Below are positions 31,363-42,157 of a DNA stretch of 64,000 nucleotides, piece after piece. Source of the DNA: Incurvaria masculella. Its lineage: Eukaryota; Arthropoda; Insecta; Lepidoptera; Incurvariidae. Under the pieces are notes generated by a model. That model was not told where the DNA came from, did no database searches, and saw only the letters and a list, made by a program, of their open reading frames with translations. The first letter of the stretch is position 1, and the number at the start of each line of letters is the position of its first letter. Made by a program: the position numbers and the translations under genes. The stretch covers positions 4,650,001 to 4,714,000 of the forward strand of contig OX335650.1 in NCBI GenBank assembly GCA_946894095.1, read 5' to 3'.

Positions 31363-34300
31363 TAATCAAATCACATTAATTTCACGTGTAATAATATAAA
31401 ATTAATTCAATTCGATCGTTTCATGAATAATTATTTACGTAGTCATCTAATTTGTTACGCAAGTAGGTTCGGGCAAGTCTGATAATGTCGGGAAGCTATG
31501 GATATGACGGTGTAATGGTTCCCTACGGCCGCCGTAGTCGGATAATCGGGCAAAGGCATGCGATGCGACGATTCCGCTTCCTACCTGCGGCTATTTGAGA
31601 AAGTTTAACCGCTGTAAGTCGGATCGCGTGCCGCCTTGTATTAATATTTTCGTTCACATGACAGCCGCTGCCTTTCTCCGTCTGCCATCGCTTTGCCAAA
31701 CTTATTTCTCTCGCGAACGTATAGTTGGGTTGCGTTGATGAAGGCCTTTTGCGCGGTTAAATTTAAATTTTAGATCCAGCGCAAATCTAACTTTAGAATC
31801 TAACTTACTTCGGTATAATCAACTTTATATTTGTGATGGCCCCAAATTGCTTATTGGTTGAAGAATTTAAAGAAAGTTGAAGTAAACTTGCTCGTTTAAG
31901 TTTCGGTCTTGAGGTAAAATTTACTTAGGATTTATGTATGTAAATATATTTGTTATTTGGGATAGATTTTGGAAAAGCAACGCAATCATCCAATTTTTCC
32001 TGCTTATAGATATAACATTAAAATAAATAAAAACAATGGAACTCTTTAACAGCACTGGATAGATTTAACTTTTATTAGTTTAATAAAAATAAATTCATTG
32101 ACATCCTCCTTTTATTATTTATATATATTAATTGACATGTTACCTTCCATGTATTAGTTCCCAGTACCACCAAAAAGGACGCAATGTGTGTTTTTGCTCC
32201 TCACAACTAATCAACGAATAACGGTTAACAGTTATATCAAAATCCGTTCCAACTATAAACAAGTCTGTGCTTAGACTAAACAAATAAAACCTAACCCAAC
32301 TTTATAATTACCTAAATATATGGGTGTCGTAAATAGTAGTTGAAAATATGTCTTGTTTTTTCATAATTTGAATATTAACCAGAATCGAGTTTATAAACAA
32401 GATTGTTAACGCGTTCATTTGATTGTGAATGAAATTAGTTAAAATTTAATATCGATAAATATTTTCAACGTTTTATTATTCCTTCTGTCATATTAAAAGT
32501 AGCCAACTCTACAGGGTGGCACGTTCATATGGGTCAGTAGGGGAACTCTGAAACCATAATATATAGAGAAGTATGTTCTTAGAAACCACGTCGTTCATTT
32601 TAGGGATATGAAGAAGAGCATTCGTAGATTAAAAAAAAACTCACACACGAAACGAAAATCGAACTTGGTCTTTTGGAAAAAGATCCAGTGTTATTGCGAA
32701 AATTTATATTGAGGCACCATTTACTTGCTATGGAACCTTGTATCGAATATTATAAAAAAGGCTGTATTTACTCAATGATTATATTCAATATTGATACAAA
32801 CTTTAGATTATTTCTCGTTGGGTTACGTTAAAGATAAAGTCTACAAAATCAGCTACGAATCAGTCGAATATCTGACAGCAGCCATATAAACCACGTTAAT
32901 TCAAATTCACCAATTGAAAGTAGAAAACACTGTCAAATTACAATGGCAAGATTTCATTGCAACATTTGCACCTTGCAAACCCAATTATACATTTTCGTGA
33001 TAAAATAACATAGGATTTTTTCCTAAATGAACGGGTCCGATTCCCAATTTTTGTATGGTTGCTCAGATCATATTTCTCTATCTCTTATAGTATCAGAGTT
33101 TCCCATGCTGACACATCTCAAAGCGCCACTCAGTATAATCCACTGCACGAATGGCCCAAAACGGCTTGCACAGTGCATAAGCGATTCATTCAGAAACTTA
33201 TTCTGGGTGCTTAGGCAGTGAACATATTAAAAGTCCTGGCATCTAGTAGGTAAGTCACACTTTTTGGGTTTTTGCTAAGATCTCGAAAATGATGCGCTAC
33301 AGAGAAAAAAAAAAACTGGAGCGAAAGATAGTTCATAAAATTCTATAACATTTTTATACCACAGAGTTTGAAAACAAATTCCCTGCAAACGAGTTGCAGC
33401 TAATTTATGTTCCTTTGAAAATAAAATATGCTAAATTGTCTCCAAACAGTTGCCCCAATATAAGATTTTTCGTAAAATTTCGTTATTTTCAGAAAAAGTT
33501 GTATTTCTCCTGAATTTTATGTAGTAGAAAATGACTCAACCTGTGATTCAGGCATCATTTGCCTTGAAAACATTCACAATATGATAAATACTTACCAAAG
33601 CGACTGTACGAGGCGATGGTGGAAGGTGGAGTAGCGTGCCGCAGTAAGGCCTCATCAGTAATCAGAATGGAACATGGAAGCGAAGCTGGTGATACAATAT
33701 TCTTCCATAAATTACGCCACCCAACCAGACAGACTACACGTGGCGTGACTCAACCACCAAATGTATCATTATGAGGGTTACTTTTTGCTTGTAATGGATT
33801 TAATTTATTCGCCTCTTCTTTCTTTTACCGTGAAAGACAAGGGAAATTGTAGACGACAATCAGCGTTTATTGCTCGGTAATAATTCCATGTCATATTCAA
33901 TGCATGTTGAATGCTTAGAAAGGTTAAATGCCGCTGGCTAACCCCCTTTCTGGCCCATACTTTGGTGTTCTTACAAAAGGTCATTCGTTCGACGCTAAAG
34001 GTCTTTCGATCGGCCTATCATGTTTCCGAACTCAAGCAAAACTTTAAGCCTTATTTCGAACACAGTTGAAGTAGGATTCGAGGATAAATCCTGTGGAAAT
34101 GAAAGATGATAATTTAATTTCGTTCAATTTTTCAACTTCTGGTAGTCAAACTACACAAAGTCATGTCACAATTTGATTGATCCGCGGATTAACTCAGTGA
34201 AGAAGAACCTGCAAAGAAACGTTTTGTTTTCGTCTTTTTTTCGATCGCAGCAAGAATGAAAAGTTGTCCGTAACTCACTTTCAACCAGCACTGTCTAAGC

Positions 34301-34962
34301 GAGAACCTTAATATGTGGCACTTAAGTCGACGATTCACCATAAAAACTACTAATCAAGAGTTTTTCGTGAACGCTTACAAAACTGTGTCGCACTAAATTA
34401 CAGTACAATTTAATCTATCGTAGCACTGACAGTTCCGAAAGACTAATGACAGCTGTCATTTTTATACAGATGAAAAGGCAAAACCTTTATATGGAACCTC
34501 AGATTAACCAAACAACAACTCGTTAAATAATGTACGATACTGTCGTTACGATACTACATTTTATTGACAACAAACTCACCTAGCGACCGTGAAAATGCAC
34601 GACCCAAGTAAATAGCAGTGGGTGGGTGAGTCCGGGACGCTTTGCTGATTGTTGCAATTCCACTGGGAATTCGCTTGGATCGTTGCCAGCGCTGCGGCGG
34701 AGCCTTCCGGAACTGTGCGAGCCTAATTACACTCCGCTCTACAATATTACTAGGAATAAAGTTTTGGAAAATAGATACGTTTAAGCTGTCAGTTGTTGAG
34801 GAACTGTGATATGAGCGAGTAGCCAACCGAATGTAAGGAAAATATGTTTGTGTTATGCAGATTTAAATGATTTTAATATAGAATCATTAACAAAGAATTT
34901 ATCCAATAGTTTCAATATGTACTACGACAACAATAAACATAAAATCCTAGTTGATAAGCAAA
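31363..34962. other. No gene supported
   Basis: A GC-richer, CG-containing stretch at 31440-31750 is followed by AT-rich DNA. 'ctacagggtggcacgttcat' near 32511 resembles the start of a CAGGGTG-type element but no partner end was found. A dispersed repeat copy sits at 34112-34205. Confidence 0.45.
34112..34205 (+). repeat. Dispersed repeat with TTGATTGATCCGCGGATT
   Basis: It shares 'ttcaacttct', 'tagtcaaactacac', 'aagtcatgtca' and TTTGATTGATCCGCGGATT with 52540-52625. The last block is also at 40795-40825. The class is unknown. Confidence 0.6.
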
Positions 34963-35039
34963 TGTGTGTTGGGCTAATACCATGACAGAACTTGTGGTAT
35001 TAGCCATCCATGTCCAGTCACATAAAAAAAAAAAAAAAA
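34963..35039 (+). mobile_element. 5'-truncated SINE tail with A16
   Basis: Only the last 60 bases of the shared SINE body remain ('gtgttgggctaataccatga', 'gccatccatgtccagtcaca'), followed by 16 A. Severe 5' truncation with an intact tail and poly(A) fits target-primed reverse transcription. Confidence 0.8.
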
Positions 35040-35139
35040 TATGTATTTTTTATATTCTTCATAATATTTCGACTTCTCCAAATATATCTGTCATGAGAGT
35101 AATAAAAGGCGACTCAGGGATTAGTCAATCTACTTTTTC

Positions 35140-36110
35140 GTACTAAGCAAGTAGGTCGTTTTTTTAACGAATGTCAAATGACCGTATTGTATTGTATTGT
35201 TGTTGTATTGTTTATTCATCATCCATAGACAGTACACTGCACTCGGATTTGTCATATTTTAGCATTGGCCAGTTCAGCAAAACAAAACACAGCGAAGAAG
35301 AACTGGAAAGAAACTCTGCTGTGTTTTTTTTTCAACGTCCACTTAGTCTAAGTTTACAAAAGTGTTTGTCAATTATTTTAACAAAAACATAGGTAAAACA
35401 CTAAATTCACATGAATACACAAAATTTAATATCCATGCCGTATGCAACAGTTCATGACAAATATCATTTTATTTGCAAAGACAATCCCCTCCAACTAATA
35501 TGTTGCCAATTGGAGCAGGCCAGTCCCCACAAACAGCACCCGTTCACGAGCATCACGCCGTGCACAGCCATTACCTCGTTCAACCATATTTTAGGGAAAG
35601 AGATAACCCGAGCCAAGCGTCACCGTAAGCAAGGACCTTTAAGCGATGCACTGCTCCAGTGGCAACACAACACTGTGAAACAATTGCACATTAGGTTTTA
35701 ATACTATAAGTTTTGTCATAAACTACTACTGTCAGCTGATCACATAGTTACATATCCCTTTAAATGCTACCTACAGAAAATTAAGAGAATAATGGTCAAT
35801 AAAGTAATAATAGATTCCTATATGAGAATCGACCGCGAAGCGATCAAATATTAAATAAATAAATAGAGCTTTAAAAAAACTACTTTATGAATATACTGCT
35901 AGGCTTGTCCCAAACAAGCAAAACAAATGATTTGCGGGTATTGCGGGATATTTTAAGAGTGCATGACTGTAGGAGAATTCCAAATTTTGGGTAAACTGCA
36001 GGTGGCAAGGTAAGTTTTGCTTTTTTGGTTCCAACCTTACAGTATATTCATAAAGTAGTTCTTTTTACAGCCCCTTTTGCTCTGTGGTCGATTATATATA
36101 CATAAAACCA
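35140..36110 (+). mobile_element. Fold-back family 'CGTACTAAG', copy B
   Basis: The left arm has TTCGTACTAAGCAAGTAGGTCG split from its continuation (AATCGACCGCGAAGC at 35827) by an inserted element at about 35185-35815. After it come 'actactttatgaatatactg', 'caaacaagcaaaaca' and 'tttgcgggtattgc'. The right arm (36006-36105) reads back as 'ttttgcttttttggttcc', 'cagtatattcataaagtagt', 'gtggtcgatta'. The centre holds GTAGGAGAATTCC as in copy A. Confidence 0.7.
35185..35815 (+). mobile_element. Unrecognised element, copy 2, nested in fold-back copy B
   Basis: It is colinear with the minus strand of 24635-25437. It holds a frame of 96 codons (35411-35701) with ATVHDKYHFICKD, QLEQASPHKQHPFTSITP and FNHILGKE, nearly the same as the frame in copy 1. 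An upstream frame carries STLHSDLSYF and FFFQRPLSLSLQK. No known protein domain is recognised. The insertion splits a fold-back element that is contiguous in copy A. Confidence 0.7.
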
Positions 36111-37845
36111 AGAAATAATTGGCTGGACTCTTGTCAAGATAGATAGCGCTTCGACGCTTTTGACGTCATACTCTATCTCTTACAACGGTTCTCTAGAAGA
36201 GCTAACAGGGGATCACTACATTACCACGGCAGTACAGGTTTTAATAAATGTTGAAAGACTAAATAAATATTAATACTCATTCATAATTCAGAGCTTTGAT
36301 AGTTTTATGATGCAAAACATGCAGTAATGTAAAATATTGTAACACTTGACACTACTCTTGTAACTATTTCAACATTTTGTTGAAAACATAAATTTTACAG
36401 AATGCAGGCATGCACGAATGCATTGTCACAAATATTGTGTCTAATCACAAAGTAAAAAAAAGACAAATAAGATAGATATCTGTAGTTTGTCGAAGCTGTC
36501 CGCCCCTGATGTATCTCGCGCAATTGAGCAATTGTTATTAGGGTTTGTAAGAAACGGCTTACTCGGTGTCGATGATGTTGACGACAAGTTTTCATCCGTA
36601 AGATAAGAGAAGAAAAACAGTACCACTCCAGACACCATCAGTGCGTGCTGCACATCATCTGACCTTCGAAAGGCAGCCCTAGTTTGCCGCAAACTATCCT
36701 CACCCACTTTGCTGAAAGGCTATCGACTGAGATCACATATTAATAATATTGGCCAATAATATCGGCTCATTATAATATTAACATGCGTTATACATATAAC
36801 TGGACATTGATGGCTGATTTCATGATATTAGCTCAACACACTTTATCGGAACTGTATACCAAAACCTTCCTTATATTGTTTTGAATGCTACTTTAAAATG
36901 GCTTACTAAACGAGTGTCACTGCATTATATTTCATTATTTAAAGCCTTCGTTAAAATGTGCTCGTTACTGCGTAATATAAGAGAATACATTGATTTTTTA
37001 ATATTATTTTAGAGAATTTTATTACCATCTCAGTATTAGAATTTATATTAGTCGTCATAGCATGCGAATCCCGACGGTGCTGCGACCCGGCTAACGATTT
37101 GCAAACAGATCTCGTCACCCTACAGCGACGGTGCCAGACGAAACTAGGCAAATTGGACATTCTTTATGCCCTCTTCGCCCCTATAAATAGAAAGAATGCC
37201 ATACATTCAGTATAAAGGTACCTTTAAGTTGGGACCGAAAGCATTAGAAAATAACGCTTCCTATACGAACCTAGTGTCGAAATCGTTTGAAAGCTTCTTC
37301 AATTCACTCGATTTTTGTATCAGAATTATATTCTGTGCCTGCACATTTTTGTTGTTTTTTTTTTCACAGAAAATTAAATTGAAAATATATGAATATTTTA
37401 TTTTCCTGCTACACGGTTTTTTGTTTTTCATAAAACCAAAAGGGTTTAAAACAAAACAATTAAGTTAATCGGTATCGTGCTTTCATATATATTCAAAAAT
37501 AGTTTTGGATGGTTTGTATATAGCTCCGTAACCTTTCGTAAATCTAACACCATACATTTTTACGAACCATTCATTTCCGGTTAAAAAAATACTAATAATC
37601 GGTTCTGCGACATTAGAAAATAAGTCCATAATACTTATTTGGATAGCATTCTCAAAAGATCAAAAACCATAGCATTCAAAACTCTTATCAATACGTAACT
37701 CTTCAATTAGGTATGGTTAGATTAGGTTAGATTTATTTAATGTTTTTTTTAATACACAAGATAAATATATACTTTTGGACGTTCTGGGTTTTGAATCTTG
37801 AGCTTTTTAAAATGCGACAATCCTAAGACTTCAGTCAGTCAGCGT
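36111..37845. other. No gene supported; SINE tail scrap at 36791-36878
   Basis: AT-rich DNA. 36791-36878 on the minus strand keeps the SINE 3' end ('actggacattgatggct', 'atgatattagctcaacac', 'accttccttat'). A perfect TGACGTCA palindrome lies near 36159. Confidence 0.5.
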
Positions 37846-37980
37846 GTTTGCGTCCACTGCTGGACATTCGCCTCTCCAATTTTTCTCCAATCCTCCCGGC
37901 CCTCAGCGGTATGGAACCACTGCTTTCCGCCGACGCACTTGATGTCGTCGTCCCACCTGGCGGGTGGTGGACTTCATTAA
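37846..37980 (-). pseudogene. RTE-like LINE ORF C-terminus
   Basis: On the minus strand the frame reads PPARWDDDIKCVGGKQW, then AEGREDWRKIGEANVQQWTQ, then a stop. RW.DD......W and GEAYVQQWT are hallmarks of the end of the RTE-type endonuclease/reverse-transcriptase ORF common in Lepidoptera. After the stop comes CTGACTGACTGA, the start of a (CTGA)n tail. Everything upstream is lost by 5' truncation. The sister fragment at 51846-51952 is in plus orientation. Confidence 0.85.
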
Positions 37981-38365
37981 GTTTTAATTTATATAGTAAA
38001 TTCAAACATTTTAATTCGGTTCAAAGTAGATAGGTACTAGTGCCTACGTCGCAATTAAATGTATTTTCCTCCATAATTATCTCGCTCTCTTTGTCTTTAT
38101 TTTTGTTTGCTATATCCAGAGACATGCAAAGAATGAATTTCATTTTAATTTTAAAGGTATTCAAATTTAAATGCTTCGTTCGTTCTGGTTTTGTTTCACA
38201 AAATAGTTTAACTAAACATTGACAATTCTGTAAAGTATTCACTTTATTTTAAAGATTTAATTTCTTAAAATTTACTTAATTTGGATACTTATTATATTTA
38301 TGTATTTTTGACTGAGCGTAGAGCAGGTTTCCGTTTCAAACATTCCGGGCAAAAATGCATTCATA

Positions 38366-38700
38366 TGTCCGGCTGTTCTCCACAGGTCAAATTTCTCAAC
38401 CGGTTCGAGTAAAATTTTGTAAGCAGGTTCAATATTTTAATATATTTTTTTAGTCAAGCCACTTCTTGAAAATGTTTCGAATTGGCGGAGTATTTTTTTT
38501 AAAATGTTCAAATGTGGTATGTCTGTCCGGTTGTTCTCCTCTACAGGTAGCATTTCACAACCGACGCCCGTGAAATTTTGTAATAGGTTCGAAATTAAAT
38601 AGATTTTTTTTTTTGTCAAGCCAGTTTTTTAAAACATTTTCAAAATAGCGAAGTAATTTTGAAAAAAGCTTTTTTCCGCTGCAGGTCGCATTTTTGATGG
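38366..38700 (+). repeat. Tandem repeat, 2.3 units of ~140-160 bp
   Basis: Units share 'tgtccggctgttctcc' or 'tgtccggttgttctcc', an ACAGGT block (38382, 38543, and GCAGGT at 38681), 'aaattttgtaa..aggttc', and 'gtcaagcca' followed by A/T-rich sequence. Divergence between units is considerable. No relation to the other arrays is evident. Confidence 0.65.
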
Positions 38701-39529
38701 AATTGAATGGATAAACCTGTTTTCAAAATTTTGGATTTTAAATATATGTCAAATGTTCAAAAGACAGAATCGCGAGTTCTACAGCTTAAAGTGCCACTAG
38801 TTTCTGTTTATTGACCTTTTCATACTCTCAGTCCCAACGGACAGTACAAGTTATATTTACTACATCGGTGTACATGCTCTCAAAATCTTCATCACAGTTG
38901 AAAACCAACATGTTGTGTCCAATTTACCTCACTACTGATAGGATGCAATTTAAACTCTAATCTGCCAACCTGTAGGCCAATCAATCATGAGAATCTCGAT
39001 TGAACCAACAAGTTGGCACACTGCCCCGTAAAGCGCACCGAGAAACTTCATAACTTGATCGCGGAGAGCTCAGACCGGCAGAGCGGTAGTTCGAAGAACG
39101 CCAATATTTGTTTGACTGGGCAAGCTTCGAGTCTCCGAAGAAATGAATACGCCCAAGTGTTTCAAGTCATTTATTCAAGTAGTTTCCAATTATATGTATT
39201 GCCTTCTCTTCGTATGCTTAAAAGGTAGTGCAATGGAATCACGGATTATTTATTTATGATAATATTATACATACGATATGGTATGAGATTTGCTACAGAA
39301 ACGGTTATCGTGGGGTACTAAAAATATTGTGTACAATAAAATACATATAAGATTATAAATTAAATTATATTCTAGATTTTAGTAAAACAAAAACAAAAAT
39401 AAGTACTGACAAATAAAAGTAACTTATTTTAGTAACAATTAAAGTTCTTACTCTGCGTTAGGCATCCTGTTTTAAACATAAAACGAATCAAAATAATAAC
39501 GGTAACTTTTCCCACGTTTCAAAATGAAG
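38701..39529. other. No gene supported
   Basis: AT-rich, with a 71-codon frame at 39013-39228 lacking any domain. Confidence 0.45.
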
Positions 39530-40062
39530 TTTTTCGTACTAACCAAGTTCGTCACTTTTTGACACGTGATATGTTTGTAGAATCGAATGTAAACGGAGGA
39601 CACGATAATTAAACAAATAAAACTGTAAAAAGAATAACTTTATGAATACAGTACAAGACTGGATTTCACCCAGTAAACATACCTATGCGTCTATCCTTTT
39701 CTAGTTGACCTGGGACTGACTTTACTTCTGATGCAATTACGATTTTTGTGAGACGGAAAGACGTTTGAACGTTCAATCATTGCATTTAATGCCTGCAATG
39801 CCGATAAAGCTATAAATCAATGAATGTATCCTAAATATTGTGTCAGTAGGACGCATTGATTAGAGATATTTATTGCAGAAGAATTCCAAATTATAGGTAT
39901 AGATAGACCCGGTGACGAAATTCGTAGACGCAATACCCTCGAAAGGTATGTGTGCTAGGTCAAGTTCAGGACTGTGTAAAGTAGTTTTTTTTTAATAATT
40001 ATATTTCTTTAATTCATGTCTTACAATATAATAATGCTTCACAGTCGATTCTACATGCATAT
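39530..40062 (+). mobile_element. Fold-back family 'CGTACTAAG', copy C
   Basis: The left arm has TTCGTACTAACCAAGTTCGTC, 'gtagaatcgaatgta', 'aactttatgaatacagtac' and 'catacctatgcgtcta'. The right arm returns with 'tagacgcaatacc', 'tatgtgtgctaggtc', 'actgtgtaaagtag' and 'cttcacagtcgattctaca'. The centre keeps GAAGAATTCCAAATTAT. About 230 bases of unrelated sequence separate the arms. Confidence 0.65.
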
Positions 40063-40464
40063 CAAATATGAATTCCAAATGAAATTCGCAGTATATGGAA
40101 AAAACTGTATTCAGTGACCCATTTTGAAAATGAAAACATTCTCTTCCCGTATGTGCACCAAAGTTTAAGCTTTAAAATATGAATTTAACGCAACTCCTAG
40201 AGTAGGCCAAACTGTCGACTCGTTCGGTGTTCCTATTTTTTTATGCATGACTCTCTTTTGATTAAGTTTTAATTGCGTTTCGGCGGCGCTGGAGTGGCTT
40301 TGGTAAGTTTCCAACTTTTTGTCGCGTCACGAAAATTGTTGCGGCGGACGATCTAGGAAGCAGGAGATAAATTTCAGTTTTTTTCATCACGGTACAATTT
40401 CCATGTCCATAATCTTTATATTAAATAGTCCAACGTATTAAATTTATTAAACTGCAGAGCACTT

Positions 40465-40767
40465 AGTCCCAGTTGTCACCTAAGTTAGCGTCTTCAAATG
40501 TATGGAGAAATTTAAGAGCGCACGCAGTGGGCGTTAAGCGAACTATCATTTGCGATTCCGAGTTTGATTTGACAGCTTCCTCACCGTCGCCGCAAATGCG
40601 TTGCCGTTTACGCCGACTTCGCTTTTTCATACAAATCTGAAGACCTAGTTTGACTTTGGCAGCTTGAAGAAGTAAGATCACAGAATATCTAGTAAAAACT
40701 TATATGTAGTTTGACGTTTTTACGTAACTTCGAAGTTCCGTAAACGCCAATTTAGGTGAGAGGTCTG
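40465..40767. mobile_element. MITE with AGTTGTCACCTAA ends, copy 2 (inverted to copy 1)
   Basis: It is the reverse complement of 26485-26818: CCCAGTTGTCACCTAAGTTAG at the left, CGCCAATTTAGGTGAGAGGT at the right, with 'gggcgttaagcgaact' and 'gtttgatttgacagctt' inside. It is about 30 bp shorter, from internal deletion. A scrap of the TTGATTGATCCGCGGATT repeat follows at 40795. Confidence 0.85.
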
Positions 40768-40825
40768 GTAGTCAGACAACACTAATTATGCGTCTCAAAC
40801 GGATTGATTGATCCGCGGATTCGAT

Positions 40826-41554
40826 GAAGGAGAACCCATACAGAACTGATATATTGTATTAATATTTTCCATTCACATTCACGTTACCATGACGTAAATA
40901 TATACAGAAATCAATATGGATAATACCTAAATGATATGTAATTTCAAACGTGCAATTATGGTAGCACAGTTCAAGGGAACAAACAAATATCAATCAAGAA
41001 ACAGCTTTAAAACAAAAATTACCTACATATACTAAGTTTATGTTATTTTTTTTTTATATTGGAAGTATTTTATGGTGCAAATGGTATGACAGCGCAAATT
41101 CATGAAGTCCCGCTCTAATCATTTCTCAAGCAATCAGTCGAACATTAGTCTGCCTCTCATGCTGTCACATTTTGATGCCAATAGAATCCAGGAGTAAATT
41201 CAAACTATTCCAGACAGACTATTTTGAAAACTGCCATTTAGTCACACCATTCCCACGTTAACGAAATGGATATAGCCCATTGAATATAATTTGAGGCGGT
41301 GTTCAGTTTCTGGCGAAATTTCGTCGCTTAGCAACATGAGGCAATCCTCGATATCAAGGCGATTGTACAGAATTTTCGTTTGAAGTTGGAGAAGAAATTG
41401 CGTTGCAATAAATGTGCATGCCGCCAGAGATCTAAATAAATTTTGATTTTCTTCAAAATTAAGAAAATCATTTTTTCTCAATGATTTTCTTCAATTTTAA
41501 AATTCGCGCATTTTCTTTGCAAGCAATACATATAGTTTTTGGTTATTTTTATAT
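40826..41554. other. No gene supported
   Basis: AT-rich. A 79-codon minus-strand frame at 41242-41481 has no recognisable domain. Confidence 0.45.
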
Positions 41555-41745
41555 TAAGCGCGTCATATGGCGTACGGCAAGACTACGTAGTTTTATTTTT
41601 GTATATTTAGCGCGGCATATGGCGTACGCCAGGACCTCCTAAGGGTGCCCCTGGGTTTTCGAACTTTCAAGGGGTGCTGCGTAAACAATGCCGGCCGGCC
41701 AGGTGTTCCTTCACACCACTATATCGATCGGAACGAAATAAAAAA
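41555..41745 (-). mobile_element. CR1/Jockey-like LINE 3' end with duplicated tail
   Basis: On the minus strand it reads GTGTGAAGGAACACCTGGCC then GGCCGGCATTG, matching the ORF end at 4090-4115. The 3' UTR follows with two copies of the tail motif GGCGTACGCCATATG-CCGCGCT (the second as GCCGTACGCCATATG-ACGCGCT), each followed by an A/T-rich tract. The other copies show one tail unit. Confidence 0.8.
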
Positions 41746-41801
41746 ATAGTACCCACTACGAAAGAGTGTACGAAAATATCGGCAGACGCAATTTGATGTT
41801 A

Positions 41802-42157
41802 ATGCTGTTCCGACCCATATAAAGTTGTTTGCATACATAACGCAAAAAGTATTGCACTTTAAGCCACGAATTAATAATAAAAGTTTAATATAGTCATATT
41901 ACTTGCAGCGAAAACAATTTCAGGATTATTGGTTTTTTTGCAATTTATTTGAATACGATTTTTATTTAACAGCGCCATCTAACGGTGTGAAACTTCCAAT
42001 CGGCAATTACAACGAAACCATTAAACCTGAAATTGTGAATATGTTTTCGCTGCAACTACTATGGCTATATTTAATATTTTTGACGAATTCGTGCCTTAAA
42101 GTGCAATACTTTTTGCTTTTTGTGTAAAAAAAACATTGTATGGGTCGGAACATCCTA
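41802..42157. mobile_element. Fold-back element, ~130-bp arms
   Basis: The left arm (about 41802-41932) and right arm (42024-42157) pair over TGTTCCGACCCATA, GCAAAAAGTATTGCACTTTA, GGCACGAATT (one mismatch), TTGCAGCGAAAACA and ACAATTTCAGG. The 90-base loop contains AGCGCCATCTAACGG. It is non-coding, although a 74-codon frame crosses it by chance. Confidence 0.8.

Noticed and set aside
32511..32600. CAGGGTGGCACG start as a second CAGGGTG-type MITE
   Set aside because: No inverted partner end was found within several hundred bases.
36150..36170. TGACGTCA as a functional cAMP-response element
   Set aside because: A single 8-base palindrome without promoter context; expected by chance about once or twice in this much sequence.
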